Shown here piece by piece: positions 54,931 to 64,000 of a DNA stretch of 64,000 nt. The stretch is from Isochrysis galbana (taxonomy: Eukaryota > Haptophyta > Isochrysidales > Isochrysidaceae). Position 1 is the first letter of the stretch; every line of letters starts with the position of its first letter. The stretch spans positions 1,535,197 through 1,599,196 of the forward strand of contig CM030942.1 in NCBI GenBank assembly GCA_018136815.1. The letters are read 5' to 3'. Made by a program: the position numbers and the translations under genes. The notes beneath the pieces are model-generated. The model searched no databases and was not told the DNA's origin. It saw only the letters and a program-made list of their open reading frames with translations.

Positions 54931-56552
54931 CTAAGAAGCGAACCTACACTGATCTCCAAGGGGAGATGGCAAATTAAACCTCAGATCTCGAGCGGATAGA
55001 GCATAGAGCAACCGGCTCGCTCGCCAATCGCCAATAACTTTGACCGAGAAGAAAGAAGCAAGGGTAATTTCTCCATCGACGTCCTTGAACGCGATTGCTA
55101 GCGATTTCGACGACGTCTGGGGGAGTTCCCGGGCTTTGTCGTCGAATGTTTGAAACTTGACGATCATGGGGTACTGTCGCATCCAGAGTATTTTATATAC
55201 TCTATGCGGATGCGGTGTCTCCACCATGCGTTGTGTGAGAAAAATTGAGTGAGTTTTGTTTTCATCAGTGAGTTGCCTCGAAGTCTCGAAGCTCCGCCGC
55301 ATTGCACGCCGCATTTGTTCGTTTGTCCTTACTGATTTCATTGGTTTGTTTGTGTGATGTTGCGTTAGTTTTCGGAGTTTTCTTGTTGGTGAGTGAGTGA
55401 TGTGGGGTGGTGTCTCGTGGGCCGTCGTCGTGATGTAGCGCGCTCCCTCCCCCTCTCTCAAGACTTCACTTCACTCTGTGCCCCTAGCATGCCCCATTGA
55501 GACTTGCCACGATCAAGCATCGGCTTGATGCGATAGGTACTTCACCCCGTGTATAGCGCGAACACACCTTGGTCTTTGAATTTGGACTTGAATTGGTGTG
55601 CGCAATCCGCCGAGACTAGAATCTCCCACGGTCCCGATGAACTTTTCGAGAGAAACTCCGGCTCGAGGTCCACGCCTTCGAGTTTGTTCAGGTGCGCCAC
55701 GATGGCGCTGAAAGCCTCCTCGTCCTTGATTGATCTTGATCCCACGTTCCGTGGAGGTGAAGGTCATTATGATTTGAGAGAAGTCTTGCCGGTACTCTTG
55801 CTCTTCTACTTGCTCGTCCCCTCCTTGGGGGGTCTCCTGAGAGTATCCATAGGTTGAGATTGTGCGGGTTAGTTTCTTGCGGTTAGTTTCTTGGGGGAGC
55901 GGTTCACCGTGGAGGAGTCTTGGAGTGGGGTTCTTCTGTTCTTCTCGACCCCCTCCTTTTGGTGCCTTGGAGAGGCATCTGGCCTCTGTTGGGTTGCTGA
56001 TGTGGAGTGTGTGGTCGGCTGAGGGGTCGTCTCATGTGTTCGCCTGCGCGAGGCTCGTGTGCCGTCTCGGTCTCGCGAGGCACTCGTGACTGAGACGTGA
56101 TGGGTGCATGGTGCTTCTTGAGTCACCCCTGGGGTGTGCTCATGCGCGTCTCCGGTGGGTTGTCGAGCCATGCAGCAGTTGCTGCAAGGCTCCTTGGCTG
56201 CTGTGGGGGTGGTCTGCTTGACCGGCCGGGTCTGTGCCTCGTGCTCTCGCACGAGGTCAGTTCCGCGGCTTTGTAGGGGCCCAGCCCGGAGGCTTTCCCT
56301 ATGGGAGGCAGAGCTTCGCAGCTCTGAAGGTGTGCTGGCTTGGCTGGGTTGTGTTGGTGTGCTGTGTGGTGTTGGGGTGTGTGCTGTCCGTGAGGTTCTG
56401 TGGAAGCGGCTCGGGCCGTGCTCGCAGGCACCTGGGGCCTGGCGTGTGGCCCTGTCTGGAGGTCTCTGCTGTTGCGCGGCGTCAGTCATGTCGTGGTCGG
56501 TCGGCGCGGCGGGGTGGGCGGCGAGGTGGGGTGGGAGCGTGGCGCGCTCCAT
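54931..56552 (-). mobile_element. Repeat-family element with hairpin-led ORF, copy 2
   Basis: The ORF from ATG 56552 to 55869 (227 residues) starts MERATLPPHLAAH and shares an RE.LRAG.L.SRGT element with the ORF at 28780. Downstream on the same strand are shorter frames: 55745-55542 (EEAFSAIVAHLNKLEGVDLE, then SADCAHQFKSKFKDQG) and 55461-54931 (PMIVKFQTFDDKARELPQTS, then AIAFKDVDGEITLASFFSVK). They have good protein composition but no domain I can name. The series of frames suggests a decayed multi-ORF element, perhaps a retroelement gag region. No reverse transcriptase motif was found here. Confidence 0.45.
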
Positions 56553-56556
56553 GACC

Positions 56557-56575
56557 CTATCGTTTATAACGATAG
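56557..56575 (-). promoter_or_regulatory. Hairpin 4 nt upstream of the ORF start, copy 2
   Basis: CTATCGTT TAT AACGATAG forms a perfect 8-bp stem. On the minus strand GGTC and the ATG at 56552 follow, exactly as at 28780. The stem sequence differs from copy 1 at paired positions. Confidence 0.7.
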
Positions 56576-57169
56576 TTGAGGTAGTTGTACACTATACGCG
56601 ACAAACACCATGTACAACATCATGCCCAGGAGGCCGGCCACTTCTTCGACGACGAGCGCGCAACAGATTACGCTACAACTACGACTAGGCTACAATGAGA
56701 AGCTAACTAACAAACGAATTCAGGCGGGGCGAGAGGGCACGACGGGTGCCACGAGCAAGCCAAGTTCGGCAGTTGAACGCCCCAGCGTGCTCGAATGTGG
56801 CAGGGCGCCAACTAGCGCCGCACTTGTCGGTGGGGAGGCATGTGCACCGTCGCGTCACAGGGCATGAAGGCGAGTAGAGCGCGCGAACGACGTCACCTCA
56901 GTACATGGGAGAGGTGACGGCGACTGTGTGCGGCCATTTGGCGGCGGCGCGGGCCAAGGCCACGCGGGCGCAAGTTTACAGGAGAGGAAGACGGAGATGT
57001 ACAGGGGTGAGCAAGCAGTGTGCCGCCCATGCATCAGCGTGCCGGTCGTGGGGCGCGCGCGCTCGGACGAACGGAGCAATATGGTACAGTGCGCGGGAAG
57101 GCCGCTGCGCGAGTATGTTCGCACGGCCCATCCGGCCAATAAGGCGAGGCGGGGGTGAGGGCAGCACGT
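56576..57169. other. Intergenic, no gene seen
   Basis: Short overlapping frames only; 3' flank of the Nudix-like gene. Confidence 0.45.
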
Positions 57170-58522
57170 TCACCGCCACATGACGGTGGCGAGGTCGCGG
57201 TAGTCAGGCCGGCTGCTCTGGGGCCGCCTCCACTCCCATATGTGGCGCAGGCGGCCCCCCGAGCCGGGCTCGGGCTCGCTCGTTTGAAAGCGGCCGGCGG
57301 GCAGTCCAACAACGGTCGCATCGAGCTGGTGCAGGTTGTAGTGCGACATGAGGGTGGGGTACGAGCGTGATTCGCCTTGTTCGCGCCACTGCGTCAGCGA
57401 CGCGCTGTCAAGGACAACGGAAACACCAACTCCGGCCGCGGCAAGCCCGAGCTCCTCAGCAATTCCGCGGCGGGCAGCTTCAAGAGGCGGCTCGCGGTAA
57501 AGCATCTTTTCGGAAAGTGGCAAGCCACGAGCGCGAACGCGGCCGTTGGGCAATATCTGGCTCGTTTCAATCAGCTCGAGCTCCGCGTACGGGTCGATGC
57601 GCCCCTCAGCCGCCGCGAGCAATGATTCCTCCTGCCGGCGCATGCGCACCTTGACGACATTGACCCACCGGCGGACTGAAGTGCCGGCGATGAAGCGCAG
57701 GATGCTCTCGCCGCGCTCGAGCTCGCCGAGAAGCTGCGCGCTCGACTTGCGACTGTCGCTTCCCCAGAGCGAAACGTCGACACCATGCGCAGAGAGCGCC
57801 GCCTCGAGCTCGGCTGGTGAGGCAAACGCGCCCGGTCCAGCAGTCACGTAGGTGGCTGACGAGAGGAGCTCGTCCACGCCAACCGGCTGCTTGGGCGCCA
57901 ACGACGCCGAGGCAGACTCGGGGCGTGAAGAGCGTGAGCGCGAGGAGAGGGAGGGCGAGGCTAGGGAGAGGGTAGGCGATGAACGTGGAGATGCGAGCGC
58001 GCGAAGCCCGATGGTCGAGGAGAAGCCGAAGAGAATGGAGGTGGTGGGGATCAAGGGACGGCAAGCGGATGGGGAGGCGGCGGAGACGCCCACTGAGATG
58101 TGGGCCGAGGCGGCGGAGAGGCAGTTGGCGGAGGCAGCGGCGGGGAAAACGGGCGAGGACGAAGAGGAGAGAGAGGGCTGCAAGGCAGAGCAGGACTCGG
58201 ACAGAGAGCAATGGGGAGAGATTGAGGAAGGCGAAGTGAGAGAGGTGGGAAGAGCGAGAGAGGTGGGCGGAGCGAGAGAGAAGGGCAGAGAGAGAGGGGA
58301 GGGCGGAGAGAGAGAGTGAGAGGAGAAGACCGGAGAGAGAGAGAGAGAGGAAGAGGAGAGAGGAGAGAAAGGAGAGTAAAGGGAGAGGGCGGAGGAAGCG
58401 GGGCTGCAGGATGTGTGCGATGCGAGGGTCGACGAGGCGCGTGGAGTGCCCCACCCCGCGAACGCTGCATCGCCCCCACCACACCAGACCAGCAGCAGGA
58501 GCTGCAGCAGGGGGAACGCCAT
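57170..58522 (-). CDS. Nudix-like protein, probably plastid-targeted
   Basis: A single frame of 450 residues. The amino end is a signal peptide (MAFPLLQLLLLVWCGGG) ending at DAAFAGWG, an A/F junction as used for import into complex red plastids. A Ser-, Pro- and Leu-rich stretch to about residue 215 follows, partly encoded by CT-type repeats, and may hide an intron. The folded part starts near VGVDELLSSATYVTAG. It includes ILRFIAGTSVRRWVNVVKVR, then RARGLPLSEKM, and EAARRGIAEELG, which resembles a Nudix box helix with RG instead of RE. It ends with SYPTLMSHYNLHQLDATVVG and HIWEWR. Nudix enzymes split nucleoside diphosphates linked to another group; here the changed box makes catalysis uncertain. 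The substrate is unknown. Confidence 0.65.
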   Translation of the reverse strand: MAFPLLQLLLLVWCGGGDAAFAGWGTPRASSTLASHTSCSPASSALSLYSPFSPLSSSSLSLSPVFSSHSLSPPSPLSLPFSLAPPTSLALPTSLTSPSSISPHCSLSESCSALQPSLSSSSSPVFPAAASANCLSAASAHISVGVSAASPSACRPLIPTTSILFGFSSTIGLRALASPRSSPTLSLASPSLSSRSRSSRPESASASLAPKQPVGVDELLSSATYVTAGPGAFASPAELEAALSAHGVDVSLWGSDSRKSSAQLLGELERGESILRFIAGTSVRRWVNVVKVRMRRQEESLLAAAEGRIDPYAELELIETSQILPNGRVRARGLPLSEKMLYREPPLEAARRGIAEELGLAAAGVGVSVVLDSASLTQWREQGESRSYPTLMSHYNLHQLDATVVGLPAGRFQTSEPEPGSGGRLRHIWEWRRPQSSRPDYRDLATVMWR

Positions 58523-58780
58523 GAGGGGGCCCCTCTCTCTCTCTCTCTCTCCTCACCCCCTCTCTACTCTCTCTTTTTCTCTCCTCTCTCTCTCTCTCTC
58601 CTCTCTCGTTCTCTCCCCCCCCCGTCCCTCTCTGTATACTAGTGCTCTCTCTCTCCTCTCTCACCTACCCCCTTCGCTCTCTCCTCTCTCTCTCCTCTCT
58701 CCTCTCTCACCTCGCTCCCTCGGTACCTCTCTCCCTCTCTCTCTGCCTCGCGCGCTTCCTCCCTTCCCATTCACATATCC
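58523..58780. repeat. CT-rich tract upstream of the Nudix-like gene
   Basis: On the plus strand the stretch is CT-rich (CTCTCTCTCTCTCCTC and similar). It begins right at the start codon of the minus-strand gene, whose own coding strand is therefore GA-rich here. Confidence 0.85.
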
Positions 58781-59640
58781 TCCTCCATTTACTCTGTCCA
58801 CACGGGTCGTTCTTGTAGGGAATCTCGGTGGGACGCTCCTCCTCCCCTTCTCTTCTCTTCTACCCTAAAACCTTCCCTACTATTCAGTTTGCTACGGTGC
58901 ACTTTGCGTAGCGCGAGCTTCTTCTCTCGACTCTCTGGGTTCTCGTCTTCTTCTCTTCTCAGGCGCAAGGTCAACGCAACTCCCATGGATTCTCGTGAGC
59001 CAGAGAGAGAAAAAAACGCGACGGGTGAAGAGTACTACTTTACCAAGGGGCGCGTCAAAGGCACAGAGAGAGGGGGGGGGGGGGGGTTAGGCCAGGATGT
59101 TGAAAACGCCGAGTCTCCCATTAGAAAAGACTGAGGACAGTTAAGCTCTGAGTTTGCGATCCTCCGCCCGCCTCGCGTCCGGCATGCCGTCAGTAGATGG
59201 AATGTGGCAGCAGGGGAGAGAGGAGAGCTGAGGGAGCGCGCGATTGGGACAGAGCGGAAGAGAGCTCTCTTTCCCTCTCTCTCCCTCTCTTACTCTCTCT
59301 CTCTCCCTCTTTCCCTCTCTCCCTCTCTTACTCTCCCCCTCTCTCTCCCTCCCTCTCTCGCTCTCTTACTCTCTCCCTCTCCCTCTCCCTCTCCCTCTAC
59401 CTTTCTCTTTCTCTCTTCTCCCTCCCCCATCTCTCTCTTCCTCCCCTGTCCCCCCCCCCCCCCCCCCGCCCCCTTCCTCCCCCCCGCAATGGGGGGAGCC
59501 GAGGCTCCGCTCGCGTGGGATGAGATGCGGCCCGTTGCGCGGGGGAGATACGGCTGAGATCCGATCTCAGATGCGGGCGCAGATGCGGCGGCGCGCGCGG
59601 GCCGACGAGACGGGAGATCCGTCATCAGAGCACTCCGCCC
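58781..59640. other. Intergenic; CT repeats, no gene seen
   Basis: A G run at 59070-59084 and CT repeats at 59265-59470 ending in a C run. Frames here are composition artefacts. Confidence 0.55.
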
Positions 59641-59932
59641 CGAACTCCGCGCGGAGGGGAGGGAGGAGGACCCCTACGAGGCGAGGGAGGAGGACCCCTA
59701 CGCGGGGAGGGAGAGGGAGGAGGACCCCTACGCGGCGAGGGAGGAGGACCCCTACGAGGCGAGGGAGGAGGCTCTACAGGCCTACGAGCCTACGAGGGGA
59801 GGGAGGAGGACCTACAGGCCTACGAGGTACGAGGGGAGGGAGGAGGCTCCCTACGAGGGGGGGGAGGAGGCCCCTACGAGGGGAGGGAGGAGCCTAGAGC
59901 CTAGGGGGAGGAGGGAGGAGGCCAAGGCCAAG
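59641..59932 (+). repeat. GGGAGGAGGACCCCTACG minisatellite
   Basis: Units of about 21-28 bases with core CGAGGGGAGGGAGGAGG followed by ACCCCTACG or CTACAGGCCTACGAGG are repeated about ten times with variation. The translated Arg-Thr-Pro-Thr-Arg repeats are not taken as a gene. Confidence 0.9.
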
Positions 59933-60034
59933 GCCATGGGAGATAGGTATTTGTGTTTGTATTTACCGTATTTGGACGACGGTAGCCCGGTCACTCACTA
60001 TGGGGGTGCGGAGGGCACCAGCATCAGCCACAAT

Positions 60035-60440
60035 GGGTAAATGAAGGGCTAAATAAGCTCCCTATGGTTTCCGGTAGGATGGGCCAGCAAAAAAAATTGG
60101 GGGTTCTCCGGCGAAATTGTCGAAAAATGCCGCGAATTTCGAATTTCAAGTCTGTGCCTTGTGCCTGTGCTCCGCCTCCGCCTCCGCAGGTGACGTCTTC
60201 CAAGCTCTAGGCACCAGATTGTAGGCCGGTCACTCACTAGGGGGGTGCGAAGGGCACCATCTGTAATGGGCAAACGAAGGCCTAAATAAGCTCCCTATAG
60301 GTTCCGGTATGGGAGATCAGCAAAAAAAACCGGGGGTCTTCCGGCAAAATTTTCGAAAAATACCCGATTTCAGGCCTCTGACGGCCGTGCGGAAATATAT
60401 GTCAGGCCCCCCTCCGGTATTATTTTACCGATGGCCTTCA
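60035..60440 (+). repeat. Two tandem copies of dispersed repeat Q
   Basis: Two copies, at 60035-60140 and 60225-60440, share CACTA(T/G)GGGGGTGCG(G/A)AGGGCACCA, CTAAATAAGCTCCCTAT and a following AGCAAAAAAA block. The second, longer copy matches 10975-11180 in the other orientation. Confidence 0.75.
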
Positions 60441-60618
60441 TGCGCGCCTCTCGCAGCGAAACACGAAACCATGGGCATCGGCAGCTGACCCGGACCAAAG
60501 ATCCTGGTTCTATACACACAGCAATATATTTTCACTATGTTTTTATGGACTTGAACGCGTACGTAAGTATCGCAAAAACTAAAGACGCTAACCGCTAAAA
60601 ACACCAAGGGCTCGAGAA

Positions 60619-61100
60619 CCCAACTTCGACCCGCGACCGGGGGCGCCACGAGGCCGTTCGAGTCACCGCTCACCATATGGATGCCGCTACCAGCACCAAA
60701 GTGCGGTATGCCGCCCTCACAGCCACGCCAATCGCGCCCGCCGCCCCCGCGCACTGCGTCGAAATCGGCCGCCTGCGGCCCCCGGTGATGACGTCGTCAC
60801 GCCTCAAGACGCGCCCTGAGTGCCCAACTTCGACCCGCGACCGGGGGCGCCACGAGGCCGTTCGAGTCACCGCTCGCCAAATGGATGCCGCTACCAGCAC
60901 CAAAGTGCGGTATGCCGCCCTCACAGCCACGCCAATCGCGCCCGCCGCCCCCGCGCACTGCGTCGAAATCGGCCGCTTGAGGCCCCCGGTGATGACGTCG
61001 TCACGCCCCAAGACGCGCCCTGAGTGCCCAACTTCGACCCGCGACCGGGGGCGCCACGAGGCCGTTCGAGTCACCGCTCACCATATGGATGCCGCTACTA
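60619..61100 (+). repeat. 204-bp tandem repeat, about 2.4 units
   Basis: Units starting CCCAACTTCGACCCGCGACC lie at 60619, 60823 and 61027, an exact 204-base spacing with very few differences. The third is cut after ATGGATGCCGCTACTAGG. Because 204 is a multiple of three, frames on both strands run through the units without stop, which makes 134- and 170-residue ORFs of doubtful meaning. Confidence 0.95.
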
Positions 61101-61870
61101 GGCCCATTGAGGCTCAAGGAGGGGCCATGATGAGCCACCTCCCCTCCCCCCTCACCTTGCATTGTCAAACGGTCATGAGCGACCATTGACGCAAGGCGAG
61201 GAACCTGCCCAAAGATCCGCTCCGAGCGCGCGGAACGCGCTCGTTGCTCGAAATTTTGGGCAGGAGGGGCGGACCCAGTGGAATCCAGCCCATTGAGGCC
61301 CAAGGGGAGGCCATGAGCCATCCTCCTTGTCCCCTCCACACCACAAGCCATCGGCTCACCATGGAGGGTGAGCGAGGCTAGGGGGGAGATGAGGTCCGAG
61401 CGCTCCGCATGGGGGCAAGAAGGCGCCGGATGAAGGATGAATGCGGGCAGGTGGGCAGGGTCCATAGGGACCCACCCAGTCCCGTGCAGCAGCTCCATAT
61501 CGCGGTGGTGCCCATGAGGCAACCACCGCGGCTTGGGCGAGGCAGAGCGCCATCGCCGATCGCATCGCCAATCGTATATCGCCGGATAAGATTCTTACTA
61601 CATTCACGCGCACGCACATTCACACAAACGCGCGCAAAACTAATAGTAACAAAGTAAGAGCGCGCGGGGAAATTTCTGTGCCGCAAGAATGCCCCGCGCG
61701 GACTCGAAACGGCCGCGAGGGAGAAGTGAGAAGCAGAGACCTCAGTATGCAAACATACAGAGGTTAGAATGAGCATCCACGATGCATGAGATGGATGTAT
61801 CCATGATAGATATGCATCTATGATGCACATCTCATGGATGTATCCATGATAACCTCCCTTTAAAATGTGC
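61101..61870. other. Intergenic, no gene seen; short palindromic repeats near the end
   Basis: ATGGATGTATCCATGAT occurs twice (near 61792 and 61844) around ATAGAT ATGC ATCTAT, a short hairpin. GGCCCA(T/A)TGAGGC words occur near 61098 and 61290. No gene supported. Confidence 0.45.
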
Positions 61871-62060
61871 ACGCGCGTCTTCCTCTACCTACACTAGGAG
61901 TACCCTTGTACCCTTGTTCCTTGTACTCTCGTTACCTATCACTTGTACTCTTGTAGGTTCCTCATGAAAGTCGAAAGTGAACGCGCGTCTTCTTCTACAC
62001 TACCCTTGAGTTCCCTGCGAACGTTTACTTTTTTATTCTTGTAGGTTCCTCGCTCCCCCC
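61871..62060 (+). repeat. Imperfect tandem duplication of about 110 bases
   Basis: ACGCGCGTCTTC and the later CTTGTAGGTTCCTC each occur twice in the same order (61870 and 61980; 61950 and 62037), with partial similarity between. No gene is present. Confidence 0.65.
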
Positions 62061-62394
62061 AGAGAGCCGCTCCCCATATCTACACCGCCTCATTTGACCG
62101 ATGGAAAGTAAAGGAACTCCTAGGAGTACTTAGTCAGAGTAAAGTGCTCCCCGCCCCCCGCCGCCGCCCCCTTCTTCTTCATCAAGCGCTTCTTTCCGTT
62201 GCGTGTGGTGAGTTCCGCACGGATACCTATCCAACTACTCCCATTTCTTCTCTTCGTTTCCCCCAGATGTCCCTCTCTCTCCGCTATTCAATCGCTCTCT
62301 CCCTCTCACAGTATATCTCATATTTTCCCCTTTTCTCTTCCCTCCTCTTCCCCCCCTTTCCCCTCCCTCCACCCTTTCTCTCTCTGCGGGAGCG
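62061..62394. other. Upstream region of the lipase gene, CT-rich
   Basis: From 62265 to 62385 the plus strand is CT-rich and ends nine bases before the start codon, the same arrangement as at other genes here. Confidence 0.6.
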
Positions 62395-64000
62395 ATGGCC
62401 TCATACTGCGCGATGCTCCGCGAGGAGCAGCAATCTCTCCCCGCTGGATACTCGATCGAGAAGGCGCAGGAGTGCTTCCACTGGGCGTGCGGCCGCGCCT
62501 ACGCCACGCCTGTCGGCTACGATATCCCGCCCTTCATCGTCCACCCGCGTGGCATCGCTCTCTGCCACATCTCCGAAGCAAATGAAGCAGACCTCTCCTT
62601 CTCCTCTTCCTCCTACTCTCCCCCATCCTCCAATTCGGCAGACAGGGCGGCCGAGCTGCTTGTGGTGTTCCGAGGGACCGTATTCATGATGATGAACGAG
62701 CTCTCTCGCAACCTGCTCGGCTGCGGCATCGACCCGGACCAGCTGTTTGACGACGGTGACACCACTTGCATGCCCGGCGAGGCGCGCTGCCACAAGATGT
62801 ATATTGTTCGCGCCTTTGACGCTCTGTTCACGTGGCTGCTGGTCGACGTGTTTGACAAACGGCGATGGGGCCAACTCCGCAAGGTCACCGTGTGCGGCCA
62901 CTCCATGGGAGGCGCTGTCGCCATGCTCTTCGCCTTCCTACTCAAGCATGTCAACAAACGTCTCAGAGCACTCAAGGAGGGCGACACGATGACCATCGTC
63001 GGCCTCGCAGACTTTATGAAGCAGCCGCATATGAGGTGCGTTTTGTTGGACGATGTCCGTGTTGCTGCGCGTTCCTAGCCTGACACGATCGATCAAGCTC
63101 CTAATTGTTGAGACCACCACCGATGCCTGCACAATATTACTCAGAGCCTCGCCTTCCTTCATACTGGAACGGCGCGGCGACTACTTCTTCGACCACGTGC
63201 GCGGCAAGCTGCTGCCTTTCGACTCGATCGTTCTGCACGAGGACTGCGAGGTCAGCGTTTATTCCTTCTCAAGCACACAGGTTAGAGCATAAATACCATA
63301 AGATCGCTTCCTTGCTGCCTGCGCCAGCGATTCAGCCATCACTCCTCGCATGCAGGTCTCCTCGCCACCACAGTCGGCATGTGCACGCGAATCAATCAAG
63401 CGTGTCCCCTGTACCTGTGTCTGCAGATTGGCAACTTTGCCTTCAAGCGAATTTACGAGGAAGAGGTGCCCAACTCCTACAACCACTTCATGTATTGGGA
63501 TCCCGTTACACCCCTCATATTCCCATGGACGTTCAAGCCAGGTTGGCAGCTCCCAGTCAGCCTCAAGAAGGACCGCTGGAAGTTCTTCTTTAACGCCTTC
63601 TCCGGAGGCACTGCGCTGCATGGGCCCAGCCACCTCCTCTTCTGTTGTTTCGATGCTTACTTTGACAATCTCGGCTGCGACAAGCGGCGACTCTGGAAGC
63701 TTCTTGAGCCACATGTCCGTGTCGACCCTCTGCTAACCGAGATCGGTCAGGGCTCAGCCGAGTGGCTGACCATCCCCGAAGCCCTCAAAGATCGCATCAG
63801 GGTTGATGAGGCGCTCCAGCAAGAGCTCATGCGAGGCGGGCCGTCCGATATCACGAGCAGCGACATCTCTTGCGCTTGGCGTGAGCCTTTCCTCAACACC
63901 AACTCAACCTTTGTTTTCAACGTCTTGCTGGTGTGCGTAGCCGTTCCGGCCTCCTTTCTCGTTGGCAGCGTACTGTTGGCGCTTGCCTCGGTGTTCGTGC
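62395..64000 (+). CDS. Class 3 (alpha/beta hydrolase) lipase-like protein, 3' end cut by window
   Basis: Exons 62395-63035 and 63145-63280, then 63427 to the window end, join in frame; donors are GTGCGT and GTTAGA, acceptors AG. The protein shows the class 3 lipase pattern: ELLVVFRGTVF, then the nucleophile elbow KVTVCGHSMGGAVAML with Ser at residue 170. EVSVYSFSSTQ runs across the splice into IGNFAFKRIYEEEVPNSYNH, then FMYWDPVTPLIFPW carries the likely catalytic Asp. The His is expected further on; GPSHLLFCC is a candidate. Such enzymes split acyl esters of glycerolipids. Near the window end there is a membrane helix (FVFNVLLVCVAVPASFLVG), so a membrane-anchored lipase of a lipid-rich compartment is plausible. 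The stop codon is outside the window. Confidence 0.85.

Noticed and set aside
61027..61189. tRNA-like words (GTTCGAGTC) in the 204-bp repeat
   Set aside because: No cloverleaf could be drawn around them.

Overview
The window looks like nuclear DNA of a unicellular eukaryotic alga. The genes are GC-rich, with short introns whose donors are often GTGCGC or GTGCGT. They encode eukaryotic families: anoctamin, YIPF5/Yip1, F-box/LRR, Patched/NPC1-like, class 3 lipase and a CPBP protease. One protein starts with a signal peptide that runs into an A/F-type junction, the bipartite leader used to target red-alga-derived complex plastids. That, the splice donors, the GC level and the heavy microsatellite and transposon load suggest a haptophyte-like alga. 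This is inference; I cannot name a species. I saw no rRNA, tRNA, CRISPR or bacterial operon.

Layout. 0.5-2.7 kb: remnant of a Ty3/gypsy-type retroelement. 3.8-5.1 kb (-): frame-broken gene of unknown function. 6.9-7.9 kb (+): coiled-coil protein. 7.9-8.0 kb: assembly gap that cuts a YIPF5-like gene on the minus strand. 8.9-10.7 kb: very long purine and GT microsatellites. 11.3-12.1 kb: decayed hAT transposase. 13.3-16.2 kb (+): five-exon anoctamin. 17.4-20.7 kb: gypsy debris (chromodomain, leader, reverse transcriptase) joined to BspA-like and transposase-like fragments. 21.5-24.1 kb (-): receptor-like protein with a PhnD-type ectodomain. 26.4-27.1 kb: possible tyrosine recombinase remnant. 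28.1-28.8 kb (-): repeat-family ORF with a 5' hairpin. 29.3-30.4 kb (+): CPBP protease. 32.1-37.7 kb: 5.6-kb segment bounded by 143-bp inverted repeats and carrying piggyBac-like and hAT-like transposase genes. 38.2-40.9 kb (+): F-box/LRR protein. 42.3-45.1 kb (-): LNR, proline-rich, transmembrane, TIR receptor. 49.6-53.4 kb (+): Patched/NPC1-like transporter. 54.9-56.6 kb (-): second copy of the hairpin-led repeat family. 57.2-58.5 kb (-): Nudix-like, probably plastid protein. 59.6-62.1 kb: mini- and macrosatellites. 62.4-64.0 kb (+): class 3 lipase, cut by the window end.

The host genes do not form one pathway; most are membrane or endomembrane proteins. The best candidates for something new are two single-pass receptor-like genes about 18 kb apart on the same strand. 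One joins a bacterial-type phosphonate-binding ectodomain to a TIR-like 'SHQW' cytoplasmic domain. The other joins Notch-type LNR repeats and a 220-residue proline-rich stalk to a TIR domain that keeps the presumed catalytic glutamate. Other points of interest are an anoctamin that has lost nearly all canonical calcium ligands, a repeat family with a covarying hairpin just before its start codon, and long polypurine/polypyrimidine tracts directly upstream of most host genes.
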